The notes below the pieces were generated by a model that was not told the DNA's origin, searched no databases, and saw only the letters and a program-made list of their open reading frames with translations. Positions 1 through 7,038 of a stretch of 7,086 nucleotides of DNA are shown in pieces. The translations under genes and the position numbers were made by a program. The DNA comes from Chlamydiota bacterium (GTDB lineage Bacteria > Chlamydiota > Chlamydiia > Chlamydiales > Rhabdochlamydiaceae). The stretch's first letter is position 1. Every line of letters starts with the position of its first letter. The stretch is from positions 1 to 7,086 of the forward strand of contig JABEVM010000230.1 in assembly GCA_013041585.1 (NCBI GenBank), given 5' to 3'.

Positions 1-84
1 ATTAGAGACAGATATCAAAAGATTATGTTTTTTGTTGCTATTATTCTAGGTGATTGCAACACTAGCTCTACCATTATGAATTGC

Positions 85-125
85 TAGTTGTTCATAGATA
101 AATAGCGATAAAAAGTAAACAACTA
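85..125. repeat. 8-bp inverted repeat in the slc1 leader
   Basis: TAGTTGTT at 85-92 is matched by its exact reverse complement AACAACTA at 118-125, separated by 25 AT-rich bases. The right arm ends 8 bases before the Shine-Dalgarno site of slc1. If this part is transcribed it could form a stem in the leader RNA; if not, the arms could be half-sites for a DNA-binding protein. The arms are seen directly; any function is inference, and an 8-bp match in AT-rich DNA may be chance. Confidence 0.35.
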
Positions 126-133
126 CTACAGAT

Positions 134-139
134 AAGGAG
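134..139 (+). promoter_or_regulatory. Strong Shine-Dalgarno site of slc1
   Basis: AAGGAG lies 8 bases before the ATG at 148, near-ideal pairing and spacing for the 16S rRNA tail. It is the strongest ribosome binding site in the window, fixes the slc1 start, and suggests high translation, as expected for an abundant secretion chaperone. Confidence 0.8.
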
Positions 140-147
140 AAGATTGC

Positions 148-636
148 ATGTCACTCGAGAACGCAAAAGCTAATTTAAAAGAGTTTGGGAAAGAACTTAA
201 TTTGGAAGGATTAAAGTTCGATGAAAACTACACCTGTATTCTAGGTATTGATAATACCTTTTCACTGCATTTGACTTTTGAACCTAATTCAGACCGACTT
301 TATCTCTATTCTCCTATTTTGGATGGATTGCCAAAAGATCCTAAAGTTCGCCTGCAGCTTTATGAAGCTCTTCTTGAAGGCTCAATGCTTGGCGGTCAAA
401 TGGCAGGTGGAGGAATTGGAGTTGCAGTTAACGAAGAACTCATCCTGATGCATTGTGTTTTAGAAATGGGTGTTGGCGCGGACGCTTCTGCTCTTCGTCG
501 TTTTGCTCCTCTTTTTGTTGAAGCTGTCGAAAAATGGAGAGAGAAATCTAAGAGCATTCTTGAAGGAAGAGAGCTTCCTAAAGATGGCCCGCAAAATCCT
601 CCTACAAAACCTGGCGATAGATTCATTAAGATTTAA
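148..636 (+). CDS. slc1: Slc1-like type III secretion chaperone (CesT/SycE family)
   Basis: A 162-residue acidic, soluble protein with no signal peptide or membrane segment. It closely resembles, from memory, Chlamydia Slc1 (CT043): an amino-terminal helix (residues 2-18), a CILGIDNTFSLHLTFE strand pair (30-45), SDRLYLYSPILDGLP (48-62), the hallmark LLEGSMLGGQMAGGG (75-89), EELILMHCVLEM (96-107) and a carboxy-terminal helix ending in EKWREKSKSILEGRE (128-142). A proline-rich tail (144-156) follows, as in Slc1. Family members are cytosolic dimers that bind the amino-terminal part of type III effectors and deliver them to the secretion ATPase; in Chlamydia trachomatis Slc1 serves early effectors such as Tarp. 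The start is fixed by AAGGAG eight bases upstream. No effector gene lies next to it here, so its clients are elsewhere. The chaperone assignment is firm; orthology to Slc1 rather than a paralog is likely. Confidence 0.9.
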   Translation: MSLENAKANLKEFGKELNLEGLKFDENYTCILGIDNTFSLHLTFEPNSDRLYLYSPILDGLPKDPKVRLQLYEALLEGSMLGGQMAGGGIGVAVNEELILMHCVLEMGVGADASALRRFAPLFVEAVEKWREKSKSILEGRELPKDGPQNPPTKPGDRFIKI

Positions 637-646
637 TTTTTTCTTT

Positions 647-672
647 AGAGTGCTTCGTGTACGAAGCACTCT
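647..672 (+). terminator. Perfect 11-bp hairpin after slc1, possible terminator
   Basis: AGAGTGCTTCG (647-657) and CGAAGCACTCT (662-672) pair perfectly around the 4-base loop TGTA. It starts 10 bases after the slc1 stop codon. A T-rich run (637-646) lies before the hairpin rather than after it; the bases after it begin CCTATTCATCC, so the U tail of a textbook intrinsic terminator is missing. It may be a weak terminator, or a stem protecting the 3' end of the slc1 message. The hairpin is seen; the role is inference. Confidence 0.5.
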
Positions 673-714
673 CCTATTCATCCAATCTTTATATTTTTCA
701 GCTGGAATTCATTT

Positions 715-1490
715 ATGTACAGAATAGGTATTCTTACCCTAGTTACTGTCACATCTTTTTTTTCTACTGTGCAAGCTGAAGAAAATTTTACTGATAAGAA
801 GAAGGAATGGGGTATTACCGAATTTGTTCAAACAAGTGATTTGGATGTAAGAAATAGAGTCTGCCGTATTTACGTTTGCAAGCACGGGACAACGGATTAT
901 GAAAAAGAAGGGCGCTTACAGGGCTGGTCGAAAGAAGCTAAGCTTGTTAAAGAGGGTGAAGAAGAGATGCGTCAGTTAGGGGAGAAGCTCTATGTCTACT
1001 GCGTCTCTCATATCTATTTTTCTGATCTTACTAGAGCCGCAGAAAGCGCCAGAGCGCTTTCCGACGCGATAGAAGTGCCTCAAGCTACCAGAACCCCTGA
1101 AATTGTTTACGATGCAGCTTTTCGTGAAGCGAACCCCGCAGAATTTCAAGATCAGTTAAAAGAATCTTACAAAGACCATCCACACCACAAGTACTATTCC
1201 TTCCTTATGAGAAAAGAGTTTTTTGTCCCTTTGGGCCAAGTGGTGAGTCCATCGTAGATATTCTAAATAGAGCCCTTCCTAAAATCAAAGCGATCGCAAA
1301 AACCCATAGTGGAAATTCGGTTATTTTACTAACTCATGGCGGGCTGATCAAAGGGCTTCGCATACTTGCAGAAAACGATTTTTCTTATATGGAAGAACAT
1401 AAGCTGGGAAAACCATCAGAATTCCTAACTATTGATGTGATGGTAGATAGAGATGGGAATATTTCTTTTCTGTCTCACGGAGTAAAATAG
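715..1490 (+). pseudogene. Exported histidine phosphatase (phosphoglycerate mutase-like), frameshifted
   Basis: The ATG frame runs 715-1257 (180 residues) and stops early; the rest of the family domain continues in another frame to a TAG at 1488-1490. Residues 1-21 form a Sec signal peptide ending VQA before EEN, so the product would be exported. Catalytic positions in the first frame are H57 in the motif KHG (usually RHG), R107 in SDLTRAAESA and E138 in FREAN. The second frame supplies GESIVDILNRA (from 1242) and the second catalytic histidine in LLTHGG (codon 1335-1337). One extra base in the six-T run at 1219-1224 would join the frames as EFFCPFGPSGES and give about 258 residues. The superfamily uses a phosphohistidine intermediate on varied substrates, which cannot be named here. 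Only a weak GGA (704-706) precedes the start. It may be a recent pseudogene, a phase-variable tract or a sequencing error; intact catalytic residues argue against long decay. Confidence 0.8.
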
Positions 1491-1517
1491 GCGCACTTTG
1501 CTAAAAGAGATATCTTG

Positions 1518-2909
1518 TCAGACGCCGGAGTGGATTCTTCGTAAGATTTCAGCGTTAGTTGTCCCGACTTCTTTTTCTTGTTCTTCAATTTTTTTCTGAA
1601 TTTGTTTCACGCTAGACATCACAGTAGAGTGGTCTCTGTCAAAAAAAGCCCCTATCTTTAAAAAAGGCATTTTCAGTTCTTGTCTACATAGATGCATAGC
1701 GATTTGTCTAGGCAGGCTACAATCATGAGATTGAGATTTTCCTAGGATGTCTTCCATTCGAAGTCCGTAGAAATCTGCAACGATACGTACGATTTTCTGT
1801 GGTGTTAATGCATTTTTTTTCTCGTCTTCGATCAATTTTGCCAAATACTGCTTTGCAAGCTGCAAATCCTGAAAAGGCTGACCTAGCCTGTGTATATTTC
1901 TTCGATCTAATTGACGTTGGAATAAAAGTGTATCTAAAGCTCTGCACAGCGATTTGGCATTATGAGAGAAGTGGGTGATAAGGTAGGTCTCAATATCTTC
2001 TGAAATAGGGAAATTGATGTATCCGCAACGTTTTTTTATCCAGAGGGGGAGCATGTTAATCGGAAGCTTATCGAGCTTGAGAGTAATACCCCATTCAAAC
2101 CTACTCATAAGTCTAGGCTCTATAGCAGGAAGAAGGTGAGGCGTAGTTGTCGCACTTAAAATGATCTGTTTTCCAGCGGTGTGAAGAGTGTTGAAGGTGT
2201 GGAACAATTCTTCTTGCGTAGCAGCTCTTCTTGCAAAGAGGTGGATGTCATCGATGAGTAGCACATCTAGGTGGCGATAGGCTTTTCTAAAAGTTTGCAT
2301 ACTTCCACTTCGAATTGCGCTGACAACATGCTCTGTAAATGTTTCCGCCTTCACATACAAAGTATTATATCCTTGCGCCTCAAAAGCTGCTGAGAGGGCC
2401 ATCAGTAAATGTGTTTTTCCAGACCCGGAATTCCCATAGAAATAGGTAGGTGTAAAAAGAGAAAGTCCCATGGTGGGCATTCCAAAACTATCCTTGGCAG
2501 GATCATACCCGGTGAGTTCGCAGACTAGCTTATAGGGGACTTCATTACTTTCGCTAGGGGTAAAGTTTTGGATAGTAGCCCAAGGATCAATCTGATCTGA
2601 CGTAATTTTCAAAGGGGCAAAAGATTGTTGTTGCCCCTTTTTACCCTTTTTGCTGTTGCCAGATACAAGCTGCTGTTCATGTAGAGCTACGTGGACTTTA
2701 ATTTGGTGGTTATTGTTGTTAAATAGTTTTTCCAGAACATGGGGCCTAATATGTTCTTCAAACCACAATACCTGAAAGGAATCCTGAGCTTCTAGATAAA
2801 GATTGCAAGCATCAAAATGGACAACTTTTAGAGGTTTGAGCCATTTTTGGATGGTTTCTGCGCCTAGTTGTTTTTCTTGATATTTGAGAAATTCTTCCCA
2901 AGCTTGCAT
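1518..2909 (-). CDS. dnaA: Chromosomal replication initiator DnaA (chlamydial DnaA1 type)
   Basis: A 463-residue protein, close to the E. coli length of 467, with all four DnaA domains. Domain I (about 1-76) contains FDACNLYLEAQDSFQ, which I remember as near-identical in Chlamydia DnaA1. A short Lys/Gln/Ser-rich linker (77-100) follows. The AAA+ domain has Walker A GNSGSGKT (159-166), Walker B VLLIDDIH (216-223), ATQEELFHTFN (230-240), sensor 1 near LSATTTP (251-257), box VII RLMSRFEWG with the Arg finger at R270, and sensor 2 NAKSLCRAL with Lys319 where E. coli has Arg. Domain IV (about 368-463) carries PRQIAMHLCRQEL (400-412) and the signature DRDHSTV (424-430), which contacts DnaA boxes. 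ATP-DnaA opens the replication origin. The start is 11 bases after the yidC stop; an AGG overlapping that stop is the only ribosome-site candidate, so translational coupling is likely. Chlamydiae carry a second dnaA, and this one matches the yidC-linked copy. Confidence 0.95.
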   Translation of the reverse strand: MQAWEEFLKYQEKQLGAETIQKWLKPLKVVHFDACNLYLEAQDSFQVLWFEEHIRPHVLEKLFNNNNHQIKVHVALHEQQLVSGNSKKGKKGQQQSFAPLKITSDQIDPWATIQNFTPSESNEVPYKLVCELTGYDPAKDSFGMPTMGLSLFTPTYFYGNSGSGKTHLLMALSAAFEAQGYNTLYVKAETFTEHVVSAIRSGSMQTFRKAYRHLDVLLIDDIHLFARRAATQEELFHTFNTLHTAGKQIILSATTTPHLLPAIEPRLMSRFEWGITLKLDKLPINMLPLWIKKRCGYINFPISEDIETYLITHFSHNAKSLCRALDTLLFQRQLDRRNIHRLGQPFQDLQLAKQYLAKLIEDEKKNALTPQKIVRIVADFYGLRMEDILGKSQSHDCSLPRQIAMHLCRQELKMPFLKIGAFFDRDHSTVMSSVKQIQKKIEEQEKEVGTTNAEILRRIHSGV

Positions 2910-2920
2910 CTTTATTTAGC

Positions 2921-4831
2921 CTATATAACACTTTTGGTTTTTTTGATTTTTCTAGACATAAACCATTGTTGGAGGATCCCTAAAAGCATGGAAGATAACC
3001 AATATAGGTTTAATCCAGAAGGAAAATGATAGAACATGACAGCAAACACAATCGTCATGACATTTCCAATGGTCTTTTGCTGCTTTTGCTGATCGGTCCA
3101 AAGTGATTTGTCTTTTGGAGCTGTAGAGCTGTATTTTTGTTGTGCGTACATAACAACACCTAAGATGATCGGCAGAAGGTGGAACTCTGTTCCAAAAAAC
3201 GGAATAGGATAGCTCCAACTAAAGACAACATCAGGAGCTGTAAGGTTTGTGATCCATCCAGGGATAAACGATGCGCCGCGCAGCTCAAAAGCAGATTTTA
3301 ATAGATCGAACATCCCAATCAAGAACGGCATTTGGATCAGCAGTGGGAAACATCCCGTAAGAGGGTTAATCTGCTTTTCACGGTAGACTTTCATGATCTC
3401 AGCTTGGAGCCGTTTTGGATCCTTCTTATATTTCTCTTGCAACGAAGTGATAAGAGGGGATACTTCTTGCATCCTCATTGTTGAGCGTATGGACCAAGCG
3501 TTAAGAGGATAGAGCATAAGTCTGAGCGCAAGCGTCAGCAAGATAATAGAAAATCCCCAAGATGTCGTAATCTGATAGAAAAATTTCATGAGAATGAAAA
3601 GAAATTTTGCAAACGGCTCAGATATAAAAGAAAACCATCCATGAAAGCTTTGACAAGCGATATAGTTTGGGTTGTAGCCTGTAACAGGATCAGAATATTT
3701 TGCATCGATTGCTTTTAGAATATCATCTTCAAAAGGACCTGCAAAAATTCTAAAGTTCATCTTTTGCGTACCTGAGGAGCGAAGTGGTAGTTGCACTTCA
3801 TATCCTGGGTATTTTTCTGCAGGATAAACGTGGTAGGCTGGATCGATCAAGCTCAGTCTTGTTGGAGCTGCATTTCCAGGGATGAAATACGTGCTAAATC
3901 CAGTATTTCCTGTCATAAGTGGATCGACAATGATTCCTAAGAAACCATTGGAATTACAGATCCAATCTGGCTGAATGGAAGTGAGTGCAGAAGAGGTTTT
4001 AGGAAGGTCGATTTGTTCTACAGAGAGCTTTCCACCTTTTTTTACACTGTATTTAATCGTTGGAGTAAAACTTCCAGAGATGAGCTCTACTTCGGGAATT
4101 CCTGATGTAAGCCAAAGTCCTCTTGTGTCACCATCAATCGAAAGGGTCATATCGATACAGTAAGGGCTTTCTAATGGATTTGTAGGGAAAGAAAATGTTT
4201 TGGTGATTCTTCGATTTCCATCACTTCCTTCAAACTGGATCAGATTCTTTTCAAATTTTGTAACTTTGTACGCAATTTCAGCTGTAGCAGGATCGTGGGA
4301 GATAATATTTAATGCGTAGAAATGTGGGGGAATACGGAATGTGGCATGCGCGCTACCAAGATCTACAATACTTCTGCGCAGGAGCGGATAGTATCCTCCG
4401 AAACTTCTGGTTTCAACTTTTTCTCTTTTCCCTGAGTTTTCTTTGCTAATCGCATAGCTTGGAAAGAGAGGGAAGTAATCGTTTGCTGGGCTATATTTCT
4501 CTACTTGTTTATCAAAACTAATTTCTTTCACTACGCTATTAGGATTTTTCTCGCTTTCGAAAGGGAGGTTAATTTCTGTTAAGGCGCCACCAATAGTTGA
4601 GAAAACAAGCTGCTGAAATTCATTCTCGAGAACGTAGAACTCTTCTTCTTTCGAAGCAGGGTATGAAGCTTCTCTAGGATTTAGGGCTTGTTCTTCTTGA
4701 ATGATCTCTTCTTGTTTTTGCTCTTGAGGAGGGTTTATAGATTCTTTTTGGTTATTTGAAGAAAACCATTGGTTCACAAAAAAAAGAGACAGCATGAGAA
4801 CAAAGACGAATACAAGAGAACGTTTATCCAT
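2921..4831 (-). CDS. yidC: Membrane protein insertase YidC (Oxa1/Alb3 family)
   Basis: A 636-residue inner-membrane protein of the Gram-negative YidC type. Residues 7-20 form the first membrane segment, followed by a Glu/Gln-rich linker (23-50) and a large periplasmic domain (about 60-365). The conserved insertase core spans about 395-625: FHGWFSFISEPFAKFLF (396-412), WGFSIILLTLALRLMLYPL (425-443) with the conserved groove arginine R437, MQEVSPLITSLQEKYKKDP (454-472), the cytoplasmic hairpin, INPLTGCFPLLIQMPFLIGM (488-507), and a last helix with FPSGLNLYW (603-611) and ILQQWF (619-624). The tail KIKKTK is short and basic. YidC inserts membrane proteins alone or with SecYEG. At 636 residues it is longer than E. 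coli YidC (548) but shorter than the roughly 790-residue Chlamydia trachomatis form I recall; most variation is in the linker and periplasmic part. It is cotranscribed with dnaA. A hairpin overlaps its likely ribosome binding site. Confidence 0.97.
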   Translation of the reverse strand: MDKRSLVFVFVLMLSLFFVNQWFSSNNQKESINPPQEQKQEEIIQEEQALNPREASYPASKEEEFYVLENEFQQLVFSTIGGALTEINLPFESEKNPNSVVKEISFDKQVEKYSPANDYFPLFPSYAISKENSGKREKVETRSFGGYYPLLRRSIVDLGSAHATFRIPPHFYALNIISHDPATAEIAYKVTKFEKNLIQFEGSDGNRRITKTFSFPTNPLESPYCIDMTLSIDGDTRGLWLTSGIPEVELISGSFTPTIKYSVKKGGKLSVEQIDLPKTSSALTSIQPDWICNSNGFLGIIVDPLMTGNTGFSTYFIPGNAAPTRLSLIDPAYHVYPAEKYPGYEVQLPLRSSGTQKMNFRIFAGPFEDDILKAIDAKYSDPVTGYNPNYIACQSFHGWFSFISEPFAKFLFILMKFFYQITTSWGFSIILLTLALRLMLYPLNAWSIRSTMRMQEVSPLITSLQEKYKKDPKRLQAEIMKVYREKQINPLTGCFPLLIQMPFLIGMFDLLKSAFELRGASFIPGWITNLTAPDVVFSWSYPIPFFGTEFHLLPIILGVVMYAQQKYSSTAPKDKSLWTDQQKQQKTIGNVMTIVFAVMFYHFPSGLNLYWLSSMLLGILQQWFMSRKIKKTKSVI

Positions 4832-4839
4832 AAATAAGC

Positions 4840-4869
4840 TAAGCCTTTGAAAAGGTTTAAAAGTGCTTA
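4840..4869 (-). promoter_or_regulatory. Hairpin covering the likely yidC ribosome binding site
   Basis: On the minus strand TAAGC-A-CTTT (4869 down to 4860) can pair with AAAGGCTTA (4848-4840): nine base pairs with one bulged base around an 11-base loop. The right arm contains AAAGG, the only Shine-Dalgarno-like sequence before the yidC ATG (12 bases away, 4832-4843 between). The fold would hide it. The rest of the 106-base gap to the TPR gene shows no clear terminator and no convincing promoter; GATAAA (4871-4876 on the minus strand) is a weak -10 without a good -35. Pairing is seen; regulation is inference. Confidence 0.35.
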
Positions 4870-4937
4870 CTTTATCATGTGTCCCATTAAAAAGGCAGTT
4901 TTGTTTTTACTAAAGACCGGAGAAAAACAGATAAAGT

Positions 4938-7001
4938 TTATTTTTCTTCGTGGGTATGAGCTTGCTTTTCGATTTCGTTTATGAGCTCCTTAAAAAAAGG
5001 AGTTTCTCGAAACTCTTCAAGCCACTCATCGTTTAACATTTCGTCTAAAGGAGGGAGGGCTTCTACTTCATTCGATTTTTGTAAGTAGCGCAAGGCCTTT
5101 TCATGGTTTCCTTGCATGGAAAAGAGGCATGCTAGGGGATAGAATACTTGAATATTGCCCAATTTTGCGGCTTGGACAAGCTTATTTTCGGCGTCTTTAC
5201 AAAGAGCTTCTTTTTCAGCTCCATCAGTGCTGAGCCTGGAAGCGTTGACGAGGGTGGTTCCCCAGTCTAAAAGGATGTAGTCATTTTCTTCTTCTCTTTT
5301 TGCAGCAATTCTGTAGTGATGAAGCGCTCTATAAAAGTGATCAATCTCTTCAGAAAGGTCGCCAAGATGAGAATAAGCAAGGGCTAAGCGATGGTGGATT
5401 TGCGGAAAATCTGGATTCAGCATTAGCACATGCAGAAGGATATCGATGGCTTTGGTGTAGTGAGAAGTTTCTTCGAAGAAATCCCCAAGCATATCGATAG
5501 CACTTGCGTAGCTAAACAGCCAGTCTGGATGAACATAAATCGCATTTTTTTGCAGTTGTAATGCTTGTTCGAACTGAAGAACGGATTGTTCGAGATAGCT
5601 TTGGTTGTGTGTCATCTCTCCAAATTTGGACAAGAAAAGAGCGAAATCATAGAGATAGTAACTGGAAGGATGAAGCTCAATTGCTTTAATATAAAATCTG
5701 CAGCCCCTCGCAAAAGACTCATGATCTACAAGCATAAGAGCAATCATTTCATTGCTTTTTGCCATAGCATGCCATAGGTCATGACGTGTACGATCTATAG
5801 ATAGACCGCATTGTAATTTCTCAATTGCTTGCTCAAAGTAATCTACATCTTGGAAGTATTTCCCAAAAGCATACATGCACATCCCGTACGAATACCATAC
5901 TTTCGGATTGCTATTATCATAATCTAAAGCATCGAGGACTTTGCTTTCAGCATCTAGGATGAAATCAAGATTTTCTGCAATTTCGCCGAGCATCGAAAGA
6001 GACTCGCTCCAAATGCTCAAAGTCATAGGATCGTTAGGTAGAAGCTTTGCAGCCTTACTGCATTTTTCAACCGAAGCTCTTAGTCTTTTGGTATCGACAT
6101 TGTGTTTTCCAGAGTAGGATAAAAATTCGGCCCAATCTATCCAAATCTGCGCTTTTTCCGGTTTTATTTTTGCAGCGATATTATAGCAGTCGGTTGCTTG
6201 CACAAACTGGTCTTCATCGTGAGTGGACTTGTACAACGTATAAAACGTTTTGGCCAGTAATTCCCAAGCTTCTTCGAGTGAACTCTGTAAAGAGACAGCT
6301 TGTTTATAACAGAAAATGGCTTTTACATAGAGCTTGTTATCGTTAACAAGAGCTGCTAAGTCAAAGCTTGTATTCCCAAAATCCACCCAAAAATCATAGG
6401 AGTCGTTCTCTTGGAGATCGGCAACTTTTTGGAAAGCTTCAAAAGCTTTGTACAAATCAACCGCCTCGCCTGAATGATCTGCTAGAAAACGCCATGTGAT
6501 TGCATAGTTCCAATAGAGGTCAACTTGACAATCAATTGTTTTAGTAGAAGAGAGGGGAAGTGCTTTTTCTAATTTTTCTTTGGCTTCTAAAAAATAATGG
6601 TGTAGCCCAGTCATGTTACCTAGGTCTATAAGAGCGCTACCCCAAGCGTTCCAAGCTTCAAAAAAATTACTATCTACGGAGACAGCCTTTTTAAATTTTT
6701 TGCATGCGAGAAGAACAATTTTTTCTTTACCATCTTCATTGCCGTACTCAAGTAGAGACAATCCTTGGCGATAAAAGAGTCTTGGGTTGTTAGGGTCGAG
6801 CTTGGAAGCAGTTTCAAGTAGCGGAAGACCCTTAGCATTGCCTTTTAAGAGCAGCATTTCTCCTTGAGCTAAGAAAGATTCGGCGAGCACGCCCCTTTGA
6901 TCTGCAGGTAGCTTCTGCGCGTCGTTCTCTATTGGACTACTAGAAAAAGTATCTAGGGAAATCATGCTCTGGATATCTTTTGTAAAGGGTTTTTGTCTCA
7001 T
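4938..7001 (-). CDS. Large tetratricopeptide repeat protein with 41-residue units
   Basis: A 687-residue soluble protein made almost entirely of TPR-like helical pairs, with no signal peptide or membrane segment. Anchor positions, mostly aromatic (canonical TPR position 4), fall at 76, 117, 163, 205, 246, 287, 328, 369, 410, 450, 495, 536, 577 and 620, usually 41 apart. Each unit has the pattern W-x-x-W/Y/F-G/A, then a spacer often rich in Asp/Glu, then x-x-A-x-x-x-F/Y-x-x-A and often a Pro. The last unit, YPLACLFSMQGNHEKALRYL (621-640), followed by NDEWLEEFRETPFFKEL (657-673), matches the terminal TPR module seen at the end of many TPR groups. Such proteins are scaffolds; the partner is unknown. 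The start at 7001 is chosen because a promoter lies about 40 bases upstream; M13 (6965) is the alternative, and both have weak ribosome sites. The Ser/Thr-containing first 25 residues could be a type III secretion signal, which is speculative. It may be the first gene of a yidC-dnaA transcript. Confidence 0.85.
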   Translation of the reverse strand: MRQKPFTKDIQSMISLDTFSSSPIENDAQKLPADQRGVLAESFLAQGEMLLLKGNAKGLPLLETASKLDPNNPRLFYRQGLSLLEYGNEDGKEKIVLLACKKFKKAVSVDSNFFEAWNAWGSALIDLGNMTGLHHYFLEAKEKLEKALPLSSTKTIDCQVDLYWNYAITWRFLADHSGEAVDLYKAFEAFQKVADLQENDSYDFWVDFGNTSFDLAALVNDNKLYVKAIFCYKQAVSLQSSLEEAWELLAKTFYTLYKSTHDEDQFVQATDCYNIAAKIKPEKAQIWIDWAEFLSYSGKHNVDTKRLRASVEKCSKAAKLLPNDPMTLSIWSESLSMLGEIAENLDFILDAESKVLDALDYDNSNPKVWYSYGMCMYAFGKYFQDVDYFEQAIEKLQCGLSIDRTRHDLWHAMAKSNEMIALMLVDHESFARGCRFYIKAIELHPSSYYLYDFALFLSKFGEMTHNQSYLEQSVLQFEQALQLQKNAIYVHPDWLFSYASAIDMLGDFFEETSHYTKAIDILLHVLMLNPDFPQIHHRLALAYSHLGDLSEEIDHFYRALHHYRIAAKREEENDYILLDWGTTLVNASRLSTDGAEKEALCKDAENKLVQAAKLGNIQVFYPLACLFSMQGNHEKALRYLQKSNEVEALPPLDEMLNDEWLEEFRETPFFKELINEIEKQAHTHEEK

Positions 7002-7038
7002 TTGAACTACTCAAATTTAAACCAGGTGAAAGGGTCGG

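Noticed and set aside
39..44. TATTAT as a -10 box for slc1
   Set aside because: No acceptable -35 element lies 16-18 bases upstream (CAAAAG region). TTGCAA at 54-59 has no -10 at proper spacing either.
1..87. Open frame from the window edge to TAG at 85-87, as the tail of an upstream gene
   Set aside because: Only 28 codons, AT-rich, with no recognisable protein features; it cannot be told from non-coding DNA without the sequence to the left.
396..681. Antisense open frames over slc1
   Set aside because: They lie opposite a well-conserved gene, have no ribosome sites, and their translations show no family resemblance; they are by-products of slc1 codon use.
1508..1515. AGATATCT palindrome between the converging genes, as a shared terminator
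   Set aside because: The palindrome has no loop and no U tail on either strand; it is too short to terminate transcription.
4824..4832. TTATCCATA, one mismatch from a DnaA box
   Set aside because: It is a single copy overlapping the yidC start codon, and ATGGATAA is a common gene beginning. TTATCCAGA at 2036-2044 is likewise a lone match inside dnaA coding sequence. There is no cluster.
5300..6346. Plus-strand open frames inside the TPR gene
   Set aside because: Short, without ribosome sites, and opposite a continuous repeat protein whose pattern shows the minus strand is the coding one.
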